DNA from: Vallitaleaceae bacterium | GTDB taxonomy: Bacteria > Bacillota > Clostridia > Lachnospirales > Vallitaleaceae | Direction of reading: 5' to 3' | Length of the DNA stretch: 33,734 nucleotides | Assembly (NCBI GenBank): GCA_028277605.1 | Contig: JANQFZ010000077.1 | Location: 1 to 33,734 of the forward strand | Shown here: positions 26,439 through 33,734 of the stretch, piece by piece | Layout of the letters: every line of letters begins with the position of its first letter | Position numbering within the stretch: position 1 is the stretch's first letter | Program-made: the position numbers and the translations under genes | The notes under the pieces: model-generated | Told to the model about the DNA's origin: nothing | The model's input: only the letters and a program-made list of their open reading frames with translations | The model's database searches: none

Positions 26439-26446
26439 AAATGATA

Positions 26447-27376
26447 ATGTTAAAAGGAAAACATTTATTAGAACCTACGGATTTATCCTTACAGGAGTTA
26501 GAAGATATTTTTAACTTAGCTGACTCTATTATTAAGAATCCAAAGGCATATTTGGATTGTTGCAAAGGACGATTGTTAGCTACTTTATTTTATGAACCTT
26601 CTACTAGAACAAGATTTAGTTTTGAAGCTGCTATGCTTAGACTCGGTGGACAGGTTATTGGTTTTTCTGAACCCAATTCATCGTCTGTGTCTAAGGGGGA
26701 AACTATCAGTGATACAATACGAACCATTGCTTGCTACGCCGATATAGCAGTTATGAGACACCCTAAAGAAGGTGCTCCAAGGCTGGCTTCTAAATACTCT
26801 AATATACCTGTTATCAATGCAGGAGATGGAGGACACCAGCATCCAACTCAAACGCTTACTGATTTATTAACCATACGTTCATTGAAACAAAATATTTCTA
26901 ATCATGTTATTGGTATCTGCGGCGATCTTAAATTTGGCAGAACCGCTCATTCACTCGTTAAAGCTCTATCTAGATACAAATCAATGACTTTTATCTTTAT
27001 TTCCCCACCAGAGTTAAAAATTCCAGATTACATCATTGATGAAGTAAAGGGTCATCAATTGATACAAACCTCAAGTTTAGAAGAAGTTATACCTCAACTT
27101 GATATTCTTTATATGACTAGAATTCAGCGTGAGAGATTCTTTAATGAGGAGGAATATTTAAGACTAAAGGGATATTTCGTGTTGGATAACAAAAAGCTTT
27201 CTCTTGCAAAGAAAGACATGATTATTTTACACCCTTTGCCAAGAGTAGACGAAATTGCTAAGGAAGTGGATACGGATAAGAGAGCTGTATATTTTAAGCA
27301 GGCAAGATATGGGATGTATGTTAGGATGGCGTTAATACTAAAGCTTTTAGGAGATGATACGTGTGTTAAAAATTAA
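26447..27376 (+). CDS. pyrB: Aspartate carbamoyltransferase catalytic chain
   Basis: A 309-residue enzyme condensing carbamoyl phosphate and aspartate, the first committed step of pyrimidine synthesis. The carbamoyl phosphate motif FYEPSTRTR is at 48-56, Lys83 comes from the neighbouring subunit loop (SVSKGET), then HPTQTLTD at ~132 and HPLPRVDEI near the C-terminus. The start is taken as ATG 26447, because AAGGAG (26433-26438) is eight bases upstream; the ATG at 26441 is too near it. Expression is likely under PyrR RNA control (two loops in the leader). It overlaps pyrI by 14 bases, so the two chains are translated together. Confidence 0.96.
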   Translation: MLKGKHLLEPTDLSLQELEDIFNLADSIIKNPKAYLDCCKGRLLATLFYEPSTRTRFSFEAAMLRLGGQVIGFSEPNSSSVSKGETISDTIRTIACYADIAVMRHPKEGAPRLASKYSNIPVINAGDGGHQHPTQTLTDLLTIRSLKQNISNHVIGICGDLKFGRTAHSLVKALSRYKSMTFIFISPPELKIPDYIIDEVKGHQLIQTSSLEEVIPQLDILYMTRIQRERFFNEEEYLRLKGYFVLDNKKLSLAKKDMIILHPLPRVDEIAKEVDTDKRAVYFKQARYGMYVRMALILKLLGDDTCVKN

Positions 27377-27785
27377 TGGTATCAATAAAGGTATTGTGAT
27401 TGACCATATCACGGCAGGTCTTGGACATAAAATCTTTAAAGAATTGAATTTAGATAAAGCTGAATATACGACCGCTTTAATTAAAAATGTTCCATCAAAT
27501 AAATTAGGTAAAAAGGACTTAATTAAAATTGATAATGTCGTGGATCTTAATCTTGATGTTCTAGGACTGATTGATCCGAACTTAACTATAACTATAATAG
27601 AAGACGAACAAATTGTAGACAAAATAAAGCTCTCACTACCAAAAAAAGTAACAGGAATTCTTAAATGCAAGAATCCTAGATGCATTTCAAGTATAGAAGA
27701 AATTGATGACATTACGTTTACCCTCGTGGACGAAAAGAAGAAAGAATACAAATGCGAATACTGCGATACTAGAAACTCTTTATAA
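27363..27785 (+). CDS. pyrI: Aspartate carbamoyltransferase regulatory chain
   Basis: A 140-residue PyrI. The N-terminal nucleotide-binding domain starts with [18 protein letters not shown], as in the family; the C-terminal zinc domain has four cysteines, Cys-x4-Cys (KCKNPRC) and Cys-x2-Cys (CEYC), that bind zinc and contact PyrB. The start is GTG 27363, nine bases after AGGAG (27349-27353); the ATG at 27354 touches that site and would add three residues the family lacks. The presence of PyrI implies a dodecameric, nucleotide-regulated enzyme, so this pathway would be controlled both allosterically and at RNA level. Confidence 0.94.
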   Translation: MLKINGINKGIVIDHITAGLGHKIFKELNLDKAEYTTALIKNVPSNKLGKKDLIKIDNVVDLNLDVLGLIDPNLTITIIEDEQIVDKIKLSLPKKVTGILKCKNPRCISSIEEIDDITFTLVDEKKKEYKCEYCDTRNSL

Positions 27786-27810
27786 TGATTCAACTTTTCC
27801 TATGCATTCC

Positions 27811-27849
27811 AAACCCCCTCACTAATGATGAGATATCGTGAGGGGGTTT
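27811..27849 (+). terminator. Intrinsic terminator after pyrBI
   Basis: AAACCCCCTCAC (27811-27822) and GTGAGGGGGTTT (27838-27849) form a perfect 12-bp GC-rich stem with a 15-base loop. The T run after the stem is short (TTTATAT). It lies 26 bases after pyrI and between convergent genes, so it may also stop transcripts from the MFS gene. Confidence 0.8.
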
Positions 27850-27876
27850 ATATCGTTTGATTCATTTGACACTATT

Positions 27877-29133
27877 TTATTCTCTTATTATACAGGATTC
27901 TTGCTTTAAGTTTTCACTGTTTGATAAATCCTTTGTATTCAACTTTCTCATAATAATAATGATTGAAATCGTGAATAAAAGAATTGAAAGTGGTATTATT
28001 TCAATTGTTATTTTGTCAGCTAAAAACCCAATTAAAGGCACAATAATTACCCCGCTTAAATAGGAACTTCCAATTTGATATCCCGTTATTTCTTGGGAAT
28101 GCTGGATACCAAATAGTTTAGGTGTGTTGTGAAGCATACTAGGATAGATAGGTGCACAACCAACACCTAACAGTATAATTGCTGGTATAATAAAGATTGG
28201 ATTAGGAATATTGAGCAGTATAGCTGCAATCAACATGATACCTAATCCTTTCTTTATTAACTCATTATTAGAATATCTCGTAGCAATTATACCTGACAAT
28301 AATCGACCTATTGTTATACTAGCATAAAAGATAGATACTAAAATACCTGCTCTAATTTTATTAATATCTCTACTTTCAATTAAATAGCTCGCAAGCCATA
28401 CACCTGTGCCCATCTCAACAGCTATATACATCGGAAATGCAAGAATAGATAAAACAACTCCTTTTTTGGTGAACAATTGAAAAGCCTTTAGCTTCTCCTT
28501 ATGCTGAGAATCATTCCTATCATCAGTTTTTGACAATTCACTTTTTTTCCTCCATAAGGGTAAACTTATAAGAATGATGGCGGCTATACATATTTGAATG
28601 ATTCCTATCATTCGATATCCACCTCTCCAGCCATTGGAATACATAACGGAGAAGTTGATAATATTAGGTCCTACAAATGCACCTATTCCCCAGAAGCAAT
28701 GCAGCCAGTTCATATCCCTCTGGGAATAATTTAAAGCTACATAATTATTTATCCCAGTATCTACAGCTCCCGCACCTATACCAAGAGGAATCGTAAGTAA
28801 TAACAGCCAACTAAAAGCTGGAGCAATTGAATAACCAAGAAGGGCTGTTCCTGTTAGAACTGAACTTATAAAGACCACTTGACCCGTCTTTATTTTTCGT
28901 AGTATTATCCCACTCGCAAAGCATGAAATTGCCGTACCAATAGTTGTTACGACTGTTATAACACCTGCAACTTGCAGCGGCAATTTAAATGTACTTCTAA
29001 TGGATGGCCATGCTACACCAAGTACTGTATCTGGCAGACCTAATGAAATAAATGAGATATAGATAACAATAATTAAAAGCGTTGGTTTAAGTTTTTTCAT
29101 GAAAAATGAGCGTAAATATCTGACTAGCGTCAA
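27877..29133 (-). CDS. Major facilitator superfamily transporter
   Basis: A 418-residue membrane protein with about 12 hydrophobic segments and a central cytoplasmic loop rich in charged residues (KKSELSKTDDRNDSQHKEKL). It resembles the FucP/sugar-permease-like branch of MFS carriers (GLPDTVLGVAWPSI in helix 1 and GRLLSGIIATRYSN after helix 8, the second-half motif A). The start is TTG 29133, with AAAGGG seven bases upstream; the ATG 11 codons in has no ribosome binding site. It follows the three-domain gene after a 200-base gap containing a 14-bp inverted repeat, so it may or may not be in the same transcript. The substrate is unknown; an exporter or sugar-like importer serving the upstream pair is possible. 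Confidence 0.85.
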   Translation of the reverse strand: MTLVRYLRSFFMKKLKPTLLIIVIYISFISLGLPDTVLGVAWPSIRSTFKLPLQVAGVITVVTTIGTAISCFASGIILRKIKTGQVVFISSVLTGTALLGYSIAPAFSWLLLLTIPLGIGAGAVDTGINNYVALNYSQRDMNWLHCFWGIGAFVGPNIINFSVMYSNGWRGGYRMIGIIQICIAAIILISLPLWRKKSELSKTDDRNDSQHKEKLKAFQLFTKKGVVLSILAFPMYIAVEMGTGVWLASYLIESRDINKIRAGILVSIFYASITIGRLLSGIIATRYSNNELIKKGLGIMLIAAILLNIPNPIFIIPAIILLGVGCAPIYPSMLHNTPKLFGIQHSQEITGYQIGSSYLSGVIIVPLIGFLADKITIEIIPLSILLFTISIIIIMRKLNTKDLSNSENLKQESCIIRE

Positions 29134-29260
29134 AGCAACGCCCTTTCACTCCTTTCCATTCTTTGAGAAGTATTGATCCCTTAAGTCATTCCATTTATAG
29201 AATAATATAAAATGGATTAAGACTTTAAAAGTTTATAGAGCTCAACATTTAATTTTTTAT

Positions 29261-29303
29261 TGTATAGGTTGAATATCAAATATAAGTCCATTCAACCTAT
29301 ACA
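29261..29303. repeat. 14-bp perfect inverted repeat between three-domain gene and MFS gene
   Basis: TGTATAGGTTGAAT (29261-29274) and ATTCAACCTATACA (29290-29303) pair perfectly with a 15-base loop. On the minus strand it starts 31 bases after the stop of the gene at 29334 and is followed by an A-rich stretch, not T-rich, so it does not look like a normal terminator. It might be a regulator site or an mRNA end-protecting hairpin. Confidence 0.7.
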
Positions 29304-29333
29304 AGTTTACATAGCAAGGTAATGAAAATCTGC

Positions 29334-31883
29334 TTAATTATCTATTACCAAGAATTGAATCATTTTCTTAACATCATCAGTGATACCTTTATCCGAGCTT
29401 ATGATAGAAATATTGGCTTGATTAGCAGCTTTTATTACTTCATAAGAAAGGTTTTGAGGATAAATAAACAAGGTAGAAAAACCTAGTATTTTCATTTCAT
29501 TAATCCTATCTATGATTTGACCCTGATTAAGATTTGGATGCAATGCTGAACCTGTAATTATCTCCATACCTATTTTTATTGCCTCTTGTTTTAAACCATA
29601 GATAATGTCACTATTAAAGCTATCAAACAAAGCATTGTTTTGTAAATGATACTTTTTAATCAGTTTAAGTAATTCATGAATTAATGCATTTCTATAGCCA
29701 GCGATAGTATCTGACCAATCTTTAATATCAAAATTAATGGCCGCTTCTCCATTAACGGTTTGACATAACTCATCTATCTTTAATACTTTATCATTTAACA
29801 TAAGACTCATTTCATCATAAGTTAGCTCAAAGGATTGATAAGTATGACCATTGCAATCTGTTATCGCTCCCCATAGAGCAACCAGTACATGATCTTTTGT
29901 CATTTGAACATCTACTTCAATGATATGATAACCTAGCTTTATTGCCTTCTTGGCATCATCAATAGATTCAATTCTATGGGCTATCTTATCAGTTTCTTTA
30001 TTGCATTGCTTTACAACTGCGGTCAAAGTATCATAGGTATGTAATCCTTGAGTCTGCCAATTAGATGTTTCCCTAATGGTTTTTTCAAATCTTGAAGCCA
30101 TCAGTGCCTTTTGTTCTACTGACATTCTCTTGGGAGGGTCAAAAAACATAATCACATCCCCACCAGGGACTTCTATACTGCCACAGCCACTTACATACTT
30201 AGGCTCTATAGCATCTTTACCTTCAAGAAAGTATTTTGCAAATGTCATAAATCCATGAGTTCTTGGAGATAACAACCATATATAATCTCCCTCTTCACTA
30301 TAAAGAAATTTAGTATTGTATGCAACGCCATCATGCATTAATTTTAAGGTATACTGCCACACTTGTTGAGCCACTTTGTACTTATCTTTGCCTTTAAATA
30401 TAAATGTTCTAGCAGGCCAATTCGATAATTCACCACATATAACACCATCAACATTTCTTTGATTGATGACTTCAGTTCGTCCTTCAAATATATTTTTCCA
30501 TACAGGGGTTTTAACCTGATAGAACTGTCCATGCCAATGTTTGATACTAGCTCCTGAGAAACTTGTAAATGACCCTTCATAATGGTGACCTAAAGCATAG
30601 CTAGCACTTAATAAATCAACAACATATTCTTCTGACAAAATCTGTGGTGCGTCTTTTTTTGCACACATAATCATATGCTCTACACCATATGGGTCAATAT
30701 TGGCAAGAAAAACATACCTGCTTTGAGAAGGTAACTCAACTTTACATAATACCTCATCTATATTAGGGTTACAGAATGGACAGGGTCTATTTTCTGGGGA
30801 AAGGTGAGGGATATCTAGTTCATCATATTTAACTTTAGGAAGAACCTCTTCAAGCAGAAGCGTCTTATCAAACTCTCCTCTTCTATCCTTTACAAAACTA
30901 AATTTGTACCACAAATTATTATACAAGACTTCATATTCATTCTTAGAATCATATAAATAATTAGTAACCCGATTCTTACAACGATTAATTCTTACAAATG
31001 ATTCTTGAATAATAGTTGTAATACTTGCATGAGGAAAATCATGATTTAACTTAATATAATGACCTCTACATTGTAGTATAACATTAAGTAATTCTTCATC
31101 CCCCTCTTTTTTTAAATCCTCAAGTGCTTCAATCACATGACCATATTCCTTCAAACCATCAATATCAAATTTATATTTGATAAAATTAATCGTCGTCTGA
31201 AAATCTTCTATTGATACATTTCTAAGCTTTCTTCTTTTAGCATTGTTACCATTTTCTACAACATCAGCAGCTCGTACTATTGCTAGGAGTAATTTTATCT
31301 GATTATATGTAAGTGAAGATCTCTGCAAACAGGATACAACTCTTTCATCACTTTCCAATAACCATGGCTGTTCATTGCACCTAACTAGAATCTCTACTTC
31401 TGGTGGTACACTAATGAGTTTTTGCTCTAACATATTGATAGAATAAAGCGGATGATACCACCATATTTTTAAAAGCTCTTTTTCTATTAAGGAAAGCGGC
31501 TTCTGTTTTAGCACTGCAAATTCTTCTAAATATAATAAAAAAGGCTCCTTTAATTCTTTATCGGTTAGTTCTGTTCTTAAGCCAAGCTTTACTCTTTCTT
31601 TTGCATGCTCAATACAAATATTAGGATTAAAGCTTGGTTTACTACCGAACTCACTGGATTGTGCAAACTCCATCTGTAGGAGACTTTTCTGTTCTTCTTT
31701 GTACTTCTCTTTTAAGTCGCCGCCAATGTCATGAACCCAGCCTACTCTTTTTAAAATCTCAATTTGTTCCTCTGGTAAATTTAATTTTTTAGCTATTATT
31801 GATGATAGTATAGCGTGTCTCTTGGAGTGCTCCTTAATAGAATTAGGAACGTCTACAAGTAGTTCTTTTTCTGTCATAGACAT
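29334..31883 (-). CDS. Three-domain protein: HD hydrolase-like, GalT/HIT-like nucleotidyltransferase, GDPD-like
   Basis: An 849-residue protein with an unusual fusion. Residues ~15-215 are HD-superfamily, HD-GYP-like: EHSKRH (18-23), HD at 51-52, HP at 144-145, and AADVVENGN (205-213). Residues ~345-585 resemble galactose-1-phosphate uridylyltransferase/HIT enzymes: CPFC (368-371), the zinc pair, and KHWHGQ with His449, His451 and Gln453, the H-x-H-x-Q catalytic motif that goes through a nucleotidyl-histidine. Residues ~630-849 resemble glycerophosphodiester phosphodiesterase: HR at 636-637, then IIEVDVQMTKD (654-664), but the expected HD is LW and the Gly after HR is Ile, so activity is doubtful. 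Translation is coupled: the stop of the aminotransferase and this ATG share one base (TAATG). Pathway unknown; nucleotide-sugar or phospholipid/phosphonate-type modification is inference. Confidence 0.78.
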   Translation of the reverse strand: MSMTEKELLVDVPNSIKEHSKRHAILSSIIAKKLNLPEEQIEILKRVGWVHDIGGDLKEKYKEEQKSLLQMEFAQSSEFGSKPSFNPNICIEHAKERVKLGLRTELTDKELKEPFLLYLEEFAVLKQKPLSLIEKELLKIWWYHPLYSINMLEQKLISVPPEVEILVRCNEQPWLLESDERVVSCLQRSSLTYNQIKLLLAIVRAADVVENGNNAKRRKLRNVSIEDFQTTINFIKYKFDIDGLKEYGHVIEALEDLKKEGDEELLNVILQCRGHYIKLNHDFPHASITTIIQESFVRINRCKNRVTNYLYDSKNEYEVLYNNLWYKFSFVKDRRGEFDKTLLLEEVLPKVKYDELDIPHLSPENRPCPFCNPNIDEVLCKVELPSQSRYVFLANIDPYGVEHMIMCAKKDAPQILSEEYVVDLLSASYALGHHYEGSFTSFSGASIKHWHGQFYQVKTPVWKNIFEGRTEVINQRNVDGVICGELSNWPARTFIFKGKDKYKVAQQVWQYTLKLMHDGVAYNTKFLYSEEGDYIWLLSPRTHGFMTFAKYFLEGKDAIEPKYVSGCGSIEVPGGDVIMFFDPPKRMSVEQKALMASRFEKTIRETSNWQTQGLHTYDTLTAVVKQCNKETDKIAHRIESIDDAKKAIKLGYHIIEVDVQMTKDHVLVALWGAITDCNGHTYQSFELTYDEMSLMLNDKVLKIDELCQTVNGEAAINFDIKDWSDTIAGYRNALIHELLKLIKKYHLQNNALFDSFNSDIIYGLKQEAIKIGMEIITGSALHPNLNQGQIIDRINEMKILGFSTLFIYPQNLSYEVIKAANQANISIISSDKGITDDVKKMIQFLVIDN

Positions 31884-33166
31884 TATTGAACGTTTTTTTT
31901 TACCTGATAAAGATTGGGCTTAAAATACTCTCTTCCAATGGTTCTTGAAACATCTTCTATCACTTCGTCTAATTGATGGAACGCTTCTTTCAATACCTCA
32001 ATTTCAAGTATGAGTGGCGCTTGAAGCATAATGCTATTTCCAAGCCCTCTGTATCTAGAAGCAGAAATAATGATTTTTCTTTCAAGCATTTTATCTACAA
32101 TCACGTTTGCTATTTCACAGCTTTTTTGAAAATTATTGAGCTCTACGTCCATAGCACCTTTAGTACCTATTGCTCTTACTCCAGATAAAAAGCTGTATTT
32201 TTCCTGCAATTCTTCTAATTGAGAGTTAATATGTTCATAAAGCACATTTGCCTTATAGGATTCTTTTTGCAGCTCCTTAATGAATGCTGTAGCTGCTGCA
32301 AAACCTATTGGGCTATGCGCAAATGTAAATGAATGTTCTCCAGGATGAAAACAGAACTTATCTTTATAAATAATTCCAGCTAATGGGAATCCTCCACCGA
32401 TTGCTTTTCCAAAAGTAATAATATCAGGAGAGACATCATAAACATGACTTAAAAATAAATCTTCAACACATCCAAATGCTGTCTGTATTTCATCTATTAT
32501 CATCACTACATCATGCTTAGTACAAAGCTCTCTTATTCCCTTGACTAATGCCTTATCCAATATTTGAAAACCACAATTTCCTTGAACAAGCTCTATGATT
32601 ATAGCAGCTGGTTTTTGGGTTAGCATTTTATTTTCTATGTCTATCAGATTCTTTTTAACTTCAATTCCATTCGTATAATAGCTTTTGTACTTGCTATTAG
32701 GAATTTTCCAGCTAACGCCCATTGTAGCAAAACTTCTGCCATGAAAACCATCTTCTAAATACAGAATTTTTTCCCTATGCTTATAGTTATTAATAGCAAG
32801 TTTCATAGCACCTTCATTAGCAAGACTTCCATGGAGAGTAAAATTAACCTTTTTTAAGTGTTCTGGTGAATTTTCTATTAGAAAATTGGCGAGTTCTAAT
32901 TTTTCATTGGTCGTAAAAGCAGTTCTTAAATGCGTGACTTTTTTTATCTGGTTTTCTACTGCCTCTATCACTTTTGGTCGATTATGTCCAAGAGGCAATG
33001 ACCATGTCTGGGAGAATAAATCTAAATATTTATTACCATGGTCATCCCATAAATATACACCACTTGCTTTTTCAATATTGATCGGAGCAGATGCTATGGT
33101 ACTAGCTTCGTTTAAACCAACATTCGTATGAGTAGCACTCCTAATTTTCAAATGACTTGCTTTCAT
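31883..33166 (-). CDS. Class III PLP-dependent aminotransferase
   Basis: A 427-residue fold-type I transaminase (acetylornithine/ornithine, GABA, glutamate-1-semialdehyde relatives). It has GSLANEGAMKLA (113-124, as in TGSEANEAA), FHGR (141-144), IELVQGNCG (191-199, replacing the usual EPVQGEGG), IDEIQTAFG (224-232) with Asp225 for the pyridine nitrogen, and PLP-binding Lys254 in TFGKAIGGGFPLAG. The usual Glu-Pro of the GEPVQGEGG block is Glu-Leu and the second Glu is missing, suggesting a particular substrate. ATG with AAAGGGG upstream. It is the first gene of the unit and overlaps the next by a shared base. The amine made or used is unknown; it probably supplies an aminated substrate for the three-domain protein. 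Confidence 0.92.
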   Translation of the reverse strand: MKASHLKIRSATHTNVGLNEASTIASAPINIEKASGVYLWDDHGNKYLDLFSQTWSLPLGHNRPKVIEAVENQIKKVTHLRTAFTTNEKLELANFLIENSPEHLKKVNFTLHGSLANEGAMKLAINNYKHREKILYLEDGFHGRSFATMGVSWKIPNSKYKSYYTNGIEVKKNLIDIENKMLTQKPAAIIIELVQGNCGFQILDKALVKGIRELCTKHDVVMIIDEIQTAFGCVEDLFLSHVYDVSPDIITFGKAIGGGFPLAGIIYKDKFCFHPGEHSFTFAHSPIGFAAATAFIKELQKESYKANVLYEHINSQLEELQEKYSFLSGVRAIGTKGAMDVELNNFQKSCEIANVIVDKMLERKIIISASRYRGLGNSIMLQAPLILEIEVLKEAFHQLDEVIEDVSRTIGREYFKPNLYQVKKNVQ

Positions 33167-33195
33167 ATTAAATCCCCTTTCATCGTATACTATAG

Positions 33196-33224
33196 TTTTA
33201 AATTTTAGCTTTATTAAAAACTTA
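33196..33224 (-). promoter_or_regulatory. Possible proximal promoter of aminotransferase gene
   Basis: Minus strand TTAATA, 17 bases, then TATAGT, so that transcription would begin about 20-25 bases before the ATG at 33166 with AAAGGGG inside the leader. Weak -35; offered as an alternative to the distal promoter. Confidence 0.35.
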
Positions 33225-33389
33225 CAACAAATAAAAATATTAACCCTCCAAATAGCTTAATTCCTCGATATAGTACAGCAACGCTTCCCGACGTTATTAG
33301 TAAGCAAAATATCTAGAATTTAAATTATTCATTTGATTATTTCTTTATGTTTTTGAGAAAAGGATTAGTCTAAGGTATTAAGATAGCTT

Positions 33390-33419
33390 GTTTGTTTACA
33401 TATGGTTTGTTTACATATG
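33390..33419. repeat. Tandem direct repeat of 15 bases in the leader
   Basis: GTTTGTTTACATATG occurs twice back to back (33390-33404 and 33405-33419), identical in both units. It lies ~185-215 bases after the predicted distal start site and ~225-255 before the aminotransferase ATG. It may be a pair of regulator sites; the centre-to-centre spacing of 15 is not a whole helical turn. Confidence 0.8.
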
Positions 33420-33606
33420 ATGTGTTTTAGATTAAAAAAGCCAATTTTAAATTATAAAGAATAGATTATATCCTTCCAAAGATCATTATGTCATATTTTC
33501 GCATTAATACAATCGTATATTAAGTTTTTTGATAGTAGTATGACAATCAATAAATGATGTTTTTTGTAAATTCTCTTTTTAAGACTTTGTTTGTGAACTG
33601 TAATTA

Positions 33607-33635
33607 ATTATATAGTTAGTAAACCCTGTTGTCAA
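33607..33635 (-). promoter_or_regulatory. Consensus sigma-A promoter, distal, for aminotransferase operon
   Basis: On the minus strand TTGACA (33635-33630), exactly 17 bases, then TATAAT (33612-33607): a full match to the housekeeping consensus. Transcription would begin near 33600, giving a leader of about 430 bases to the ATG at 33166. No gene lies between. Confidence 0.75.
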
Positions 33636-33734
33636 CAAATATTTTGAATAGTTACTTTTATATTAAATGTATACTCATTATTTTTTGTTATATTCTTATA
33701 TTATATTGATTTTTACTGTATTTTATATGTTGCT

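Larger units (their letters stand above)
33167..33734. other. Long non-coding upstream region of the aminotransferase operon
   Basis: About 570 bases without a coding region. On the minus strand it has a consensus promoter (33635-33607), a tandem 15-base repeat (33390-33419), and a more GC-rich island (33245-33297) with a small AACGT/GCGTT hairpin around CGGGAA. I do not recognise a known riboswitch in it. Confidence 0.55.

Noticed and set aside
27347..27793. 148-codon open frame on the minus strand
   Set aside because: Lies antisense over pyrI, whose zinc motif and start are clear; no ribosome binding site and low-complexity Ser-rich product.
29261..29303. Inverted repeat as intrinsic terminator
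   Set aside because: No T run follows on either strand in the useful direction; kept as a repeat instead.
1..33734. CRISPR array, tRNA, rRNA, insertion sequence or prophage genes
   Set aside because: No repeated spacers, no transposase or integrase motif, and no cloverleaf or rRNA-like segment seen by reading.

Overview
The window is AT-rich, with Shine-Dalgarno-led genes, SLH-domain surface protein, spaced sigma-A promoters and Firmicutes-type families throughout. Together with the CoA-dehydratase-type activase cassette, family II CBS pyrophosphatase and PyrBI, this points to an anaerobic member of the Clostridia, possibly Lachnospirales/Vallitalea-like. That placement is inferred from gene content, not from a marker gene. 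I see no rRNA, tRNA, CRISPR array, IS element or prophage.

Layout. 196-1050 (+): a YitT-type membrane protein, closed by a bidirectional terminator. 6265-1175 (-): an apparent operon of CBS/DRTGG Mn-pyrophosphatase, short UvrD-like helicase and a lipoprotein with a polysaccharide-deacetylase-like domain. 9355-6414 (-): three overlapping genes of the 2-hydroxyacyl-CoA dehydratase activase type. 9626-11245 (+): secreted GH18 glycosidase with three SLH domains. 12064-11255 (-): membrane-anchored XRE regulator. 13917-12376 (-): a 7TMR-DISM/GGDEF diguanylate cyclase gene broken by two homopolymer frameshifts. 14111-20381 (+): a five-gene operon of MacB-type ABC transporter ATPase, CARDB-repeat surface protein, permease, response regulator and histidine kinase. 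21474-20422 (-): CapA-like protein. 22699-21668 (-): zinc-ribbon membrane protein. 23308-22985 (-): alkyltransferase-like protein. 24708-23392 (-): fucose/arabinose isomerase-like protein with a consensus promoter. 25916-24945 (-): 6-phosphofructokinase. 26447-27785 (+): pyrB-pyrI, behind a leader holding two PyrR-type RNA loops. 33166-27877 (-): class III aminotransferase, a large HD-GalT/HIT-GDPD three-domain protein and an MFS transporter.

The strongest candidates for something undescribed are (1) the aminotransferase / HD-GalT-GDPD fusion / MFS locus, which has a consensus promoter about 430 bases upstream, a tandem 15-base repeat in the leader and a 14-bp perfect inverted repeat between genes; and (2) the pyrB leader. 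In the leader two similar PyrR loops compete for one CCTTTCTAG segment and the second loop contains the pyrB Shine-Dalgarno sequence, which suggests translational rather than terminator-based control. The doubly frameshifted diguanylate cyclase also deserves checking, either as a sequencing artefact or as a real inactivation.
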